DNA of 64,000 nt from Aurantiochytrium sp. KH105 (GCA_003116975.1 BGKB01000177.1:62001-126000), one strand, 5' to 3'. Positions 37,408-47,462 are shown, counted from the stretch's first letter. Notes: generated from the sequence alone by a model not told the origin. Made by a program: numbers and translations.

Positions 37408-40400
37408 ATGAGCAGCAAGGCCAACTCGCGACGGGCAAGTCGACGAGGTCTGTTGCTGTCGCGAAGCAGCATTCTCGCGGGACTGGCGCGACTGCTGAAC
37501 GAGAGCAGGGCAGACGTCGCACGCGAAGACGCAGAGGACGACAACGAAGAGGACACCGACGAGCTTGCCGGCGCCCAGGAGACATCTCTCCGACTCGAGA
37601 CACTGCAACTCGTTGCCCGCGATGACGGTGGCGTGATCAAGAGCCCGGATGATCTTCTTGCGCAGGTCCTCCAAGATCGAGAGCTCTGGAATATCCTTCG
37701 CCGGAATCGTTCGCTTGAAGCATTGCACCTCGCTCGTAGCGTGCTCTCTGCCAACGTGACCGCGCAACTGTCAAAAACGCTGCGCGCAAGTCGTGGACCT
37801 GCCTCTGTCAATCTGGAGGGAGCTCAGCTAACCAGTGTGCGCGCCCTGTCATCGCTGCTGCAAGACGCCCAGCGCGGTGCGGCGTGCCAAAGTCTAAATC
37901 TCGCCTCGGTGTACACCCATGCAGGTGAGGCTCCCTTCAAAGTATTGTCTGGACGCGCTTCCACCGTTCGCGTTGGACCCGGTCGAACCCGCATCAATTT
38001 TCATGGAGCTTTTACGACCGTGGCTCTCAAGGAGATGGCAACTCTGCGGACCGGAAACCGCAGCTTTTATTACGAGGTCGACCTTGCTGGTTGGCCCTCC
38101 GAAGCCTCTTGGGCTGATATCCGTATTGGTTGGACCGACACCTGGTGGGTGGCAACTACATTTGAGGATGCCACGCGGTCAAAAGGTGGCGCTGGCGTCG
38201 GTGACAACCTCTATAGCTGGGCGTTCGATCCCTTTCGAGCCCGCGCCGTTGTAGACAATACGGAGGCCAACTTTGGGGCGCACTGCAAAACTGGAGACGT
38301 GATTGGCTGCTATGTCGATCTTAGCGCCAAGGTCATCCGATTCAGTGTCAATGGCGTGTGGGATCTGCCGTTTGGCACCGCTTTCCAAGACTTCTCGCTC
38401 TGGAAAGGCATCGTTCCCGCTCTCACGGTCGCCTCGGCACGTCACTATGCCTCTTCGGTGGAGGTCAACCTCGGCCCGAACTTTGCTTTTCCCCCAGACC
38501 GCGCAGCCGCACCAATTGCTGAATGGTTGCAACGCCAAAAAGACAGTCTACTGCGCAGCGCACTCCAAAAAATGGCAGAAAGACGCACGAATCGGAGCCT
38601 GCACTCTTTGCTGCTTTCGGGTCTCTCATTCTTGCAGAATCGTCAGCGTCCCCACAGTGTTCGATATCTCTGTCAGGCCTTCCAAGGACTTCGGCATCTC
38701 GATCTCTCAAATTGCAAGCTTGGCGACGGTGGATGCGCATCGCTCTGCCGAGAGCTTTCAGACGGGCTATCTGGTCTCCTCACACTGGATCTTTCGTCCA
38801 ACGGGTTAACCTACAAAGGAGCGAGGAAACTTTCGAGAGCACTCTTGCACAGCGGTATCAAGTATCTCGATTTGAGCAGCAATCAGCTCGCTTTCACCGG
38901 AGATCGCGCCCGAGCGCTCGAGCAGGGTTCAGCTGCAAGTGCCTCGGAACTGGAGCTCGAGTGGACATCCATCGTGGGCCCAGGCACTCAACTTGCTGTA
39001 ATTGACTTATCATGGGCCGAAATTGACGCTATCTCAGCCTGTGCTCTCCTGTCGAAGCTCGCCACCAACGATACAATACTTGGCCTTCGTCTTGATGGAA
39101 ATCCGCTCACGGGACAGGTTCTTTCGTCCCTGGCCCAAATGCTTCGTGAAAACCGTACCTTGCTCCATCTCAGTTTGGTTTCCGCCTCAATCTCAGGCGA
39201 TTGGAACTTGCTTTCCCAGCCGCTCTTTGACATCTCAGAACCAAGATGTAGCGTTTTGCAGGCTCTCGATCTTTCGGGCAACCCGATTTGCGCCAATGTC
39301 TTTGCAGATGTCGACGCTTTTCTCTCGGGCCAAAGTGCTCTCAGACGTCTCAGTGTCGCCAAGGTCGCACGGGATCATGATTTGCTACGCCAAAGATCAG
39401 CCAAGAAGAAAGCCGAAGCCGCGCAGCGCCTGGTGCGAGCACTGGCAACTTCCTTGCCCACTGTACAGCTTTCGCTGAGCATTGAATCATTCTCGCAGGC
39501 GCAAAGCTTGGGAAGCGCGCTTGGAACTCAAGCGGGGCTCGCTGTCAAACAGCTCGAGCTTGCAGGTACGGTGCCAGTGCTAGATACCGTGCTTCAATCT
39601 ATTGCCGAGGACGCGCCCGCGGCTCTTTGCAGACTAGCTGTCCGCGTGCAAGCGAGCTCCGACGATGATTCGCTTCCTTGGAAAGGACTCTGCGATGTGC
39701 TCGAGGCACTGCAGCTCGACGTTCTCCGCATTGAGGGCAGTGGGGACCACGATAGCCTATCAAGCGTGAACGCGTCTCGAGATCTTTTTGTCGAGAGTCT
39801 CGCACGAAGTGACACGCTTCACATTTTCAGTATTGCAAAGGCCTCCTCGACTCTGCGCATCATTTGGGAAGCTTTGCTTGACGCTTTCGCCGCCAGTTCG
39901 AGCCTCAAGCATGTGCGAATCGAGAATTGCAGCCTTCGAGCAGGCTCCATGGCTTTGCTCGCGCGTCTTGTCCGGGGTACAACGCCAATTTCATCAATTA
40001 AATTTGCACGAGGAAACGAAGCGTCTCGTGCCGCGGAGAGCCTCATTCGTGACTTGCTGAAGGTCTCGACGAGAGCGCGCCCTCACCGTTGCCGCGAGCT
40101 CCTCTTACACGGAAGATACCCGGATCTTGATGCTTTTAGGCTCACAGACTTGGGATTGGGTTTGGTTGGCCGAGATCTTCCTCTGCTTGGCGCTCTCCTG
40201 AGCTGGGTCAGACATGAGGTTCTCGGCCGCAGTCGCGGTCCGCTCGAGATAACAAACACGCTTGTCTTGGACGGTTCCATTGCAGGCAGAGAGGAGCAAG
40301 ATTCTGGTCGTCTCGATCTCGAGCAAAACACGATGGAAGACCCTCTGGTGCTTGGTGAAGATCTCGTCTTCCAAGGCCAACTGACCATATCGAACTGGCG

Positions 40401-42711
40401 GAGCGATATCAGATTCGCTCCTCCGTCACAGGGTATGCGCCGCTCCTGGCGTGCCATTGGCCTCCATTTTATTGACTGTCCTCAGTTGACAAGGCTTCCA
40501 CGTGGTCTCGAGGTTGCAAGCTTAGTCGTCCGAGGCTGCCCTGCGCTCACCACTCTGCCGGAAGATCTTCGCGTGTGGACGATGCTCATTTTGGAGAATG
40601 TCCCAAAGCTCGAAAGGCTCCCTCTTCAGATTGACGTGGAACACCTCGAAGTTCGAAATTGCGAAGCTCTAGAAAGTGTCATTCACGTTCGCGTTCGCGA
40701 TACTCTAGTCCTTTCCCAGTGCGGCAAGCTGACGAGTTTGCCGGGAGGCATGCATTTGAACAAGCTTGAGATTACAGAATGCTCGAATTTGCGCTCGAAC
40801 GTCGAAACCGCGCATGTCCAAAAGCAACTTTGCTTGCGCTCGCTGCCTGTGCGCTGTCTCTGTGAGGGTCTTGAGCTGCAAGACTGCTTCTTGGACGATT
40901 GTCCTCAGCTGGAGACCCTTCCTCCTGATCTGGAGGTCTACGGTTCTTTCAATTTGATTCGTTGTCCACTCGTGGAAGCCGTGCCAAGTGGCGTGCGCGC
41001 AGAAGTGATTTCGCTCGAGTCTCTTACTGCGCTTACGGGAGTGCGTACCGGGGTCTCGGCACAACATAAACTTCTTGTCGCAGACTGCCCTGCGTTGGGG
41101 TCGCTGCCTGAAACCATTTTGAGCGCAGGGCGGCAGCACGTGGAAATTCGAAGTTCGGGTCTCCAAGCCTTTCCCTACGCGCCCGAGCTCTTGTCCTGTC
41201 ACATAATGCAATGCGCCGAGTTGCTCGAGTTGCCGTCATCGTTACGAGTCAAATTTGAGCTTCGCCTCGAGCAGTGCGGTATTCTGCAATTGCCTGAGTC
41301 TCTTCAAGTTGGCAGTCTGCGCGTCTTCCAGTGCCTGAACTTGATGGAAATTCCCCCTCGTGCCTATTGCCGAGGTAACATGATCATCGACTCGTGTCCG
41401 AGCGTGGAAGAGCTACCGGACGTCCTCAATTTGCGCGGCTCATTGGGCCTTCGCAAGCTGCCTTCGTTGCGACGTCTGCCCGACAATGTGCGCGCTCATG
41501 CCAGAATCGATATTCGGGACTGCACGCACCTGGAAAAGCTCTCGGAGCGCATGCGTGCTGCTAGCCTTGTGCTTGAGGACAATCCCGAGCTTTGGCTCAT
41601 TCCGGAATCCACGCGGATTGCGTCAAGCATTCAAACTCGAAACTGCAGCTCACTTCACAGCATCCCAGACAGTGTGCTGAGGAACGTTCAGCGCGTTGTA
41701 GTGGATGAGGCATCCCCGATCGGCCGCGATGCAGACTTGGAATTCCTCGAGGCCCGATGCGCCGCCTTGCAGACGAGGCTGTACATTAATGTGACTGACG
41801 ATGAGGACGAGGATCGAGACACGGAACATGAGCGATTGGACGAGGCTGTGGCGTATTGGGAGACGCACGCTGGCGGGACACCCGAGCTCGAGCTGGAAAG
41901 CGAGCTGGACAGCTTTTACCACTCGTCCGTTCTTGGTTTTCTGAATCTGCTGCGTCGAAGCGCAGAGTTTCGACGGCCTGATCTTCGCGAGGGCTTAGCT
42001 CAGCGGGTCGTGGAGCTTTTGCGCATTCTCAATGAGAACCCTGATGGTGTCCGGGAAGACTTGCTGTCACGCATTTCGGATGCCATCGATTCATGTTCGG
42101 ACAAGCCTATCTGGGCTCTCAACGACATGTATTTGATGACACTTATTATCAGGGCCCGAGGTAACCGGGACGCTCTTCGCTCGCTTGGGAAGCGCGTTAT
42201 GCGACTGCAAATCGTACGCGATCAGGCAGCACAGCATCCTGGCGCCGATCAAGACGACGTGTGTGTATACCTTCGCTTTGAAATTTCGCTGCGCGAGTCG
42301 CTCGACTTGCCCGTGTCCTCGGTCGCTATGCTGTATCGTACCTTTGTGACGGTGACCCCTGAGGAGATTGAGAAGGCTCGCCAGGCAGCGCTAGGGGTAA
42401 GCCAAGCCGAATTCGAGACGTGGCTTGGTGCTTGGCCAGAGTGGGAGCGGCAATTGCGAGCAGAGGCAGCAGCGACAATTCGATATGAGACCCTGGATGC
42501 AGAAGTCCTTTCCCGGCGCTCGAGTCTCCGGGCATTTAGCGGCGAACCGATGGATCATCCCGTTGTGGTGGCGCGACGCGGGCCTTGGGAATTATCCGAG
42601 TTGCTCGATCGCTGGGTCGTGACAGGACTCGACTTTGCCAATGTGGCCCTGGAACCTTCTGAGTTTATCCGCAACCTGCACCGTGCCTTGCCGTACGAAA
42701 CCCGAAAATGA
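37408..42711 (+). CDS. Giant SPRY / LRR / NEL-type E3 ubiquitin ligase-like protein
   Basis: 1767 residues, one open frame from the ATG at 37408. Residues about 211-361 form a SPRY/B30.2 domain (FYYEVDLAGWPSEASWADIRIGW is split here: FYYEVDLAGW; later GCYVDLSAKVIRFSVNG). About 427-640 are RI-type LRRs (LDLSNCKLGDGGC, LDLSSNGLTYKGAR). About 1020-1437 are about 20 short repeats of the form L-x-I-x-x-C-x-x-L-x-x-L-P-x-x-L-x-V, the style of bacterial LRR effectors. About 1454-1690 match the NEL E3 ligase domain: SCSDKPIWALNDM with the candidate catalytic Cys1563 and Asp1565 (C-x-D motif), DDVCVYLRFEISLRESL, and FETWLGAWPEWERQL. A tail of about 75 residues follows. NEL ligases form a Cys-ubiquitin thioester. 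Codon use matches the neighbours. The function in a eukaryote is unknown. Confidence 0.8.
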   Translation: MSSKANSRRASRRGLLLSRSSILAGLARLLNESRADVAREDAEDDNEEDTDELAGAQETSLRLETLQLVARDDGGVIKSPDDLLAQVLQDRELWNILRRNRSLEALHLARSVLSANVTAQLSKTLRASRGPASVNLEGAQLTSVRALSSLLQDAQRGAACQSLNLASVYTHAGEAPFKVLSGRASTVRVGPGRTRINFHGAFTTVALKEMATLRTGNRSFYYEVDLAGWPSEASWADIRIGWTDTWWVATTFEDATRSKGGAGVGDNLYSWAFDPFRARAVVDNTEANFGAHCKTGDVIGCYVDLSAKVIRFSVNGVWDLPFGTAFQDFSLWKGIVPALTVASARHYASSVEVNLGPNFAFPPDRAAAPIAEWLQRQKDSLLRSALQKMAERRTNRSLHSLLLSGLSFLQNRQRPHSVRYLCQAFQGLRHLDLSNCKLGDGGCASLCRELSDGLSGLLTLDLSSNGLTYKGARKLSRALLHSGIKYLDLSSNQLAFTGDRARALEQGSAASASELELEWTSIVGPGTQLAVIDLSWAEIDAISACALLSKLATNDTILGLRLDGNPLTGQVLSSLAQMLRENRTLLHLSLVSASISGDWNLLSQPLFDISEPRCSVLQALDLSGNPICANVFADVDAFLSGQSALRRLSVAKVARDHDLLRQRSAKKKAEAAQRLVRALATSLPTVQLSLSIESFSQAQSLGSALGTQAGLAVKQLELAGTVPVLDTVLQSIAEDAPAALCRLAVRVQASSDDDSLPWKGLCDVLEALQLDVLRIEGSGDHDSLSSVNASRDLFVESLARSDTLHIFSIAKASSTLRIIWEALLDAFAASSSLKHVRIENCSLRAGSMALLARLVRGTTPISSIKFARGNEASRAAESLIRDLLKVSTRARPHRCRELLLHGRYPDLDAFRLTDLGLGLVGRDLPLLGALLSWVRHEVLGRSRGPLEITNTLVLDGSIAGREEQDSGRLDLEQNTMEDPLVLGEDLVFQGQLTISNWRSDIRFAPPSQGMRRSWRAIGLHFIDCPQLTRLPRGLEVASLVVRGCPALTTLPEDLRVWTMLILENVPKLERLPLQIDVEHLEVRNCEALESVIHVRVRDTLVLSQCGKLTSLPGGMHLNKLEITECSNLRSNVETAHVQKQLCLRSLPVRCLCEGLELQDCFLDDCPQLETLPPDLEVYGSFNLIRCPLVEAVPSGVRAEVISLESLTALTGVRTGVSAQHKLLVADCPALGSLPETILSAGRQHVEIRSSGLQAFPYAPELLSCHIMQCAELLELPSSLRVKFELRLEQCGILQLPESLQVGSLRVFQCLNLMEIPPRAYCRGNMIIDSCPSVEELPDVLNLRGSLGLRKLPSLRRLPDNVRAHARIDIRDCTHLEKLSERMRAASLVLEDNPELWLIPESTRIASSIQTRNCSSLHSIPDSVLRNVQRVVVDEASPIGRDADLEFLEARCAALQTRLYINVTDDEDEDRDTEHERLDEAVAYWETHAGGTPELELESELDSFYHSSVLGFLNLLRRSAEFRRPDLREGLAQRVVELLRILNENPDGVREDLLSRISDAIDSCSDKPIWALNDMYLMTLIIRARGNRDALRSLGKRVMRLQIVRDQAAQHPGADQDDVCVYLRFEISLRESLDLPVSSVAMLYRTFVTVTPEEIEKARQAALGVSQAEFETWLGAWPEWERQLRAEAAATIRYETLDAEVLSRRSSLRAFSGEPMDHPVVVARRGPWELSELLDRWVVTGLDFANVALEPSEFIRNLHRALPYETRK

Positions 42712-43218
42712 ATCTTATTGCCAACAGAGGAAGGGAAAGACAGTAAAAACGTAAAGAAAGAAACAAATCTCGTGTTCTATTTTAAATGGCGATAAGTGAC
42801 GTGGTGCGCGCGCATACAATAAGATGAGTTCTCGTGACTTGGCTGGTTGATGTAGACCCCAACTGTGTGATGCATTGAAAGCCAAAAGACGTTGCGTCCA
42901 AAGAGAAGGGATCATTAATACTGAGGTTATTGACGTCTTTTGGCTCCAGCAATATCAATAAAAGGCCCTTTGCATCATGGTGCGGAGGAAAATGCGTTAT
43001 ATTTACGCCAACCATCGCAGCGAATCGTCCGCCAGGAAGAACAGGATTCCTGTTAGGGTGCCGCAATCATGGTATCGCAAAGGGGTGATGGTCTAAGTGC
43101 CCACACTGAGAGCATTCTTGTGGAGATGAAAGATCAGAGGCTCTTATGAGATCAATGGGACGCAAAATTCCCAAACCTGCTTGCCCTTGGCCTGATGCAA
43201 ACCCACGCGCGATCGTTT
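42712..43218. other. Convergent 3' spacer, NEL gene / PQ-loop gene
   Basis: 507 bases between two convergent stop codons. AT-richer than the flanks, with AATAAA-like elements (for example CAATAAAAGG near 42956). No gene or RNA gene recognised. Confidence 0.45.
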
Positions 43219-44730
43219 TCAAGAGTTCATATCGCGCAAGGATGTCCCCGAGAACGAACTCGAAACAGGACGGCTTCCCGCGGTGGAAGCCTGCTCCGAA
43301 CCCCCATCAGAGGGGAGAACGCCAAGGGAGTTCGAGTCGTACAGACTGAGCGGTGGGGGCATGGAGGAGTGGCGGCTATGGCCAGGCTTCGCTCCAGAAG
43401 GCTTGAAAAACGGAGAGGTGTTCCATGCCTTGATGCCATAGAGGCCTCGCGCCGGGCTTTTTTGCAGGGCATCGAGAGCATGACGACGATGACCCCGGGC
43501 GCTCGCAGCCATGGCGCGCGCAGATGGGTCATGGCGGTCGGCAGCGTCCGTCGCGGCAACGAACAAGGCGTCTGCCTCTTCAAGCTCGGCCATGGCCTCA
43601 TCCTCGTCAGTAAGCTGGTCGCTGTAGCACCAGAATTGAATAAGAATGAAAAAGTCGAGCGCAAGCGTGCCGAGGCTTCCGACGAGCCAAGGCAAAGCCT
43701 TGTGGATCGATTTCCATGACGAGTCGCGCAGCAGAACACCCATGCCATAAGTGGTGTTGCCCATGACGGCACAAAAGAACATGAGAAAGGAGAGTCCTTC
43801 AACGGACTTGCGGCGCCAGTTCTTGATAATCTGCGGCAGACGGCTGTTCAGATAGACAACCGCAGAGATCCAGCCAATGAGAGTGCCGACCTCGTTGGCA
43901 AATTTGCTAACCTCGCTAGCGGGCGCGCCGCAATCTGGTAAGACGCCATGCGAACCAAAGATGTCCGAAACTGCCGGGTCAGATGCCATAAAGACTGGGT
44001 TACTGGACATGCCCGTGGAAAGTCCAAGTTTGCTCGTGGTCTGCATCTGAGTCTGAACGAGAGCAGCACTGTAAAGGGGGATTGCAAGAGCTGCGAGGCT
44101 GAGCACCCGGCTTGAGGTGCTGCTTGCATGGTTCCCCTCGCTTTCGAAGGCGCCTCCGTCTTCGCTGCTCTCCTCGAGTTCTTCACCCTCTTGAAGCACC
44201 GGGTAACGCGCTCCGCTTGACGACGCCCCCGCTCCATTACTCGTTCCATAGGACTGGGAGTTCTGCAAAAGTGCGGTCCGGAGACTGTCATTTCCGTCCT
44301 CACTGCCTGCTGCATCGTCATCAGGGCCAGACGAACCCTGATCGTCACCCTCTTGGACACCGTAAATGGAGTAATAAGTGAGCTGGCTGATCATGATGCA
44401 ATCGTTGCAGATGAAAAGAAAGGCTGTAGCGAGCTGCGTGGGCAGCTGTTTGGTGAGCAGCGCCCCGATGAGATTGAGTGCGTCGCCCAAGAACCATTCG
44501 AGCAGAAACCACTTGGAGAGCGCGCTCGCGCTGCGTTTTCTAATATTTTTGATGATCTGCGGCATCTGGCAGGCGATCCAGAACCCGATGGAGGAGAAGC
44601 CGACAATCACGGACGAGATTTCTGCGCCGCTATAAACACATTCGCCGAGGTGATAGGCAATCCATTCGTTGAAATGTGCTCCATCTTTCACGGCTGGGTA
44701 GCACGTGCATGTTGGGCCGTTGGCTGCCAT
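43219..44730 (-). CDS. PQ-loop repeat transporter (Ypq1/PQLC2-type vacuolar amino-acid exporter)
   Basis: 503 residues from the ATG at 44730. Two PQ-loop repeats are clear: GFWIACQMPQIIKNIRKRS near residue 50-68 and VVYLNSRLPQIIKNWRRKS near 292-311, each starting a three-helix bundle, which gives the seven-helix SWEET/PQ-loop fold. The loop between them (about 125-255) is long, acidic and low-complexity, and the C-terminal 130 residues are soluble and Ser/Ala-rich. Family members (Ypq1-3 in yeast, PQLC2 in lysosomes) export cationic amino acids from acidic organelles. An acidic-organelle location here is inference. Convergent with the NEL gene. Confidence 0.9.
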   Translation of the reverse strand: MAANGPTCTCYPAVKDGAHFNEWIAYHLGECVYSGAEISSVIVGFSSIGFWIACQMPQIIKNIRKRSASALSKWFLLEWFLGDALNLIGALLTKQLPTQLATAFLFICNDCIMISQLTYYSIYGVQEGDDQGSSGPDDDAAGSEDGNDSLRTALLQNSQSYGTSNGAGASSSGARYPVLQEGEELEESSEDGGAFESEGNHASSTSSRVLSLAALAIPLYSAALVQTQMQTTSKLGLSTGMSSNPVFMASDPAVSDIFGSHGVLPDCGAPASEVSKFANEVGTLIGWISAVVYLNSRLPQIIKNWRRKSVEGLSFLMFFCAVMGNTTYGMGVLLRDSSWKSIHKALPWLVGSLGTLALDFFILIQFWCYSDQLTDEDEAMAELEEADALFVAATDAADRHDPSARAMAASARGHRRHALDALQKSPARGLYGIKAWNTSPFFKPSGAKPGHSRHSSMPPPLSLYDSNSLGVLPSDGGSEQASTAGSRPVSSSFSGTSLRDMNS

Positions 44731-44792
44731 CCTGAGCTGCTACCGCAGGCACGGGCACGACTTCTAGGCGTGCGCGGTGCGTCTGCTCGCAG

Positions 44793-44820
44793 GGCGAGCG
44801 AGCGAGCGAGCGAGCGAGCG
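44793..44820. repeat. (GCGA)n tandem array
   Basis: Seven GCGA units in the 5' region of the PQ-loop gene. The same tetranucleotide, in reverse complement, occurs upstream of the V-ATPase c gene. Confidence 0.9.
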
Positions 44821-45606
44821 TGCCAGCGAGCGTACTTGCCTGCTTGCGTGCTTGCTTGTTTGCCCGAATAAAGCTGCTGCGCCGCTGCAGACACCCTTTT
44901 GTATCGATGCGCGTTTACGAGCCCGCCTATGCCTGCCTATCTGGCAAGGCTTTGAGCTTCGAGTTGTCACCGCCAGCGAAGTGATGCCGGCGAGCTTGGC
45001 AAGCGACGTCCGCGAGGCCAGTCCCCGATTGGGTGACTGCTCGCTGCTCTGCGGGCCGCGAGCTGGCGCGGGGATGATCGCTCCGGCCTCACTGTCAAAG
45101 CTTCGGTCGAAAGAAAAACTCTTTTTGATTTTTCGCAGGGTGGAGTGCTATGCGAGAGTGCACACCCATTCTAGATTAATCGACACCTATATCTTTGGAA
45201 AGGAGTGCTCAGAGCGTTGTGTACGACAGTCAGAGACTCTCGTCTTTGATTGAGAAACTCTGGAAACCGTTCTCGCATCGCATCGCATCAAACTTGACGA
45301 AAAGTAGATCATTGCCGACAGAGGAAAGAGACGGCATGAGCACAAAGGGAATGGCAAGAGCTCTTGCGCGTCGCGACGCTTTTTTCTTCGAAGCATAGAC
45401 AGCAACGAATTGAATTGAACTGAACTGAACTGAACTGAGTTCTATTGTTCTATTGAAGGATGCTTTAGTAACTCTATGTGATGGATTGGAGGCGGATACG
45501 GCTTTGTCAGTTTTTCAAAACAAGTTAAACAGCCTTAACAATCGCAACGTTATGAGGAATGAACATAGCTTTGACCCGTAAAGTATCAAGCATGTATGAT
45601 TCAGTC

Positions 45607-45635
45607 GATCAATCAATCAATCAATCAATCAATCA
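45607..45635. repeat. (AATC)n tandem array
   Basis: About seven AATC units in AT-rich intergenic DNA, 240 bases beyond the V-ATPase c stop codon. Confidence 0.9.
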
Positions 45636-45872
45636 TAGATAGACTACTTTGATAAAGCTAGGCTTGCCTAAAACTTTCTGAGACTCGCAGTTGGTCAAGG
45701 AAATTAAGAATGGCACAAGGACCTTTTTTGGCGTCAATTGATTATAGCATTGATCGTTAAAAAGTAGCCTAAAGTGGCAGGAAAAGGAAAAGGAGATATA
45801 AAATGGAGGGGAAGAAGTAAGGAGAGATTGATGAAAAGGACGATTGTGATGAAGCACAGTGCCTCCTAGTAC

Positions 45873-46367
45873 TCAAGTGGAGAGAATGAGAGCGACAATG
45901 AGACCGTAGAGCGCAACAGCCTCTGCGAAAATGAGAATCAGAATGAGGCCAACAAAGAGTCGCGACTCGAGGCCGACCATCTTGACGCCGAGATCACCGA
46001 CCTCGCCAATGGCGTAACCCGCGCCAAGCCCGCTGACGCCGACCGCGAGGCCAGCGGCAAAGTTCTTGAAGCCAAGATCCCAGCCGTAGACGTTGATTGC
46101 CACGCCGTTCTGCTCCACGGGCTGATCGATACCCGACGCCAGCAGGACGGACACGATGAGGCCATAGATGCCAATGACACCGGCCATGACCACGGGGATA
46201 ATGTTCTTCATGACTGCCTCGGGGCTCATGACACCCATGGCGGCCACACCGACACCAGCCTTGGCGGTGCCGTACGCGGCGCCCACGTTCGCCAGCACGA
46301 GCGCCATGCTCGCGCCGCCCATACCGAAGAAGACCGGCATGGCCGTGCCCACGTCGAGCTCGGACAT
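45873..46367 (-). CDS. V-type proton ATPase 16 kDa proteolipid subunit c
   Basis: 164 residues from the ATG at 46367, the normal size. Four membrane helices form two related hairpins: [20 protein letters not shown] and [20 protein letters not shown], then [19 protein letters not shown] and [19 protein letters not shown]. The proton-carrying glutamate is Glu149 in [10 protein letters not shown]. The subunit forms the rotor ring of the V-ATPase that acidifies vacuoles, endosomes and similar organelles. The frame runs further upstream but is low-complexity (Arg/Ala/Ser-rich, from GAGC repeats at 46385-46410), so the ATG before the conserved N-terminus is chosen. Confidence 0.95.
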   Translation of the reverse strand: MSELDVGTAMPVFFGMGGASMALVLANVGAAYGTAKAGVGVAAMGVMSPEAVMKNIIPVVMAGVIGIYGLIVSVLLASGIDQPVEQNGVAINVYGWDLGFKNFAAGLAVGVSGLGAGYAIGEVGDLGVKMVGLESRLFVGLILILIFAEAVALYGLIVALILST

Positions 46368-46384
46368 CTTCGCGCGCGCTTTCC

Positions 46385-46410
46385 GCTCGCTCGCTCGCTC
46401 GCTCGCTCGC
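46385..46410. repeat. (GCTC)n tandem array
   Basis: Six or more GCTC units in the 5' leader or promoter of the V-ATPase c gene, 18 bases upstream of the ATG on the coding strand. Confidence 0.9.
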
Positions 46411-46761
46411 CCGCGAGCCTGCTCTCTGCTCCCTGCCCGCTGGCCTCGCTGCGCCGCGCGCCTCTCTCCGCACGCTCTCCGCGCGCCGCCCGCTCGCTCG
46501 CTGCCGCCGCCGCTGCTCTGCTGCACTGCGCGACGCTCCCTTCAAGTTAGCTGCGCACTACTATCAAGGTAGAACTTGGCAACTCGCTTCTCGCCTCTTC
46601 TTCTGGCTGCTTCTTGCGCTTCTTCGCCCTGCCTCTGCCTGCCGGCCGCTCCCTCTCCCTCTGCGCTTTCTGCGGCCGCGCAGCCGCACTTGCAGCCCAC
46701 GGAGGGCACTTGCAGCCGCGGAGACGCCACTTGCAGCCGTGACGCCGCAAGTGCAACAAAG

Positions 46762-47462
46762 ATGTCCCGGCCCGGGTCCCTCGAGGCCTCTGCTTCCCGG
46801 AAGGCGCAGTGGAGTGAGGGGCGAGAGGGACGTGCAAAAGGTAATGTAGGAGGGGAGGTAGCGCAGAGAGAATGCGACTGGGGGTGTGGGTGTGAGGCGG
46901 GGTTGGTAAAATATGCAGTGGAGGCTGACGGAGAGCGTTTGTGCAGTGTGTGACCAGCAAGCTCGGTCGAAAACTACACTTGGTTGTGCGTAGGATAGGC
47001 CTATACTACTATAGTACTATACTACTACGTAAACGCTGGGATGTCGTTCCTCGTCTTCTGCCTGGCTCTTGAGAATGTTCAAGTTGTCGCGGCACGGCGA
47101 TGTGAGCAGCAGCAGCGGCATGCAGGAGAAACTTGGTCGCAGGGAAATGATTATAGATTCCATGCAGGTTGTCCTCGTTCGTTCACGAATCGCTGTTCTC
47201 CTTTGCAAAGGAACCGCAGGCAAAAATTAGCTTCTCGACTTCACGCTCCGGCGGAAGTGACGGAGCGAGTCCCATCTTCATCAACTCTGCTCGATTCGCC
47301 ATGGTCGCAAGACCTCATGCTTCAATTTGCAAGACCGTGAACGCGCTCTGGCTGGACGGCTCTTACCAGTCCACGATGGTCAAGGAAGCGGAAACCCTCT
47401 GTGACGAACGAACAGCACTTGTGCGCCGAGGCCCAACAGAAGTATCCGCCACGTGCAAGTGA
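46762..47462 (+). CDS. Candidate spliced gene, exon structure unresolved
   Basis: An ATG at 46762 opens MSRPGSLEASASRKAQWSEG and reaches an AAAAG-GTAATG donor-like site at 46841 after 26 codons plus one base. Downstream, the frame from 47169 to a TGA at 47460-47462 has coding-like composition (SLFSFAKEPQAKISFSTSR, later ARFAMVARPHASICKTVNAL) and begins right after a CATGCAG acceptor-like site. Direct joining of the two gives the wrong phase, so an extra exon or other splice sites would be needed. No family is recognised. The segment may be coding, but the model is not settled. The region between includes the TAGGCCTA palindrome at 46996-47003. Confidence 0.3.
46996..47003. repeat. TAGGCCTA palindrome copy 4
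   Basis: Exact octamer inside the 10-base palindrome ATAGGCCTAT, followed by TACTAC/TAGTAC repeats that continue the dyad-rich sequence to about 47028. Confidence 0.8.

Larger units (their letters stand above)
44731..45872. other. Repeat-bearing intergenic region, no gene seen
   Basis: 1142 bases between the PQ-loop promoter and the 3' end of V-ATPase c. It carries GCGA tandem repeats (44793-44820), GAACT pentanucleotide repeats (45411-45440) and AATC repeats (45607-45635). The frame at 44777-45253 is repeat-derived and lacks support. Confidence 0.5.

Noticed and set aside
37408-42711. NEL gene as a bacterial contaminant
   Set aside because: It is flanked on the same contig by eukaryotic genes, shares their codon use and carries eukaryotic SPRY and RI-type LRR domains, so contamination is unlikely.
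42712-43218. Possible tRNA or small RNA in the convergent spacer
   Set aside because: No GTTCRA box or cloverleaf pattern was found by eye here or in the other long spacers.
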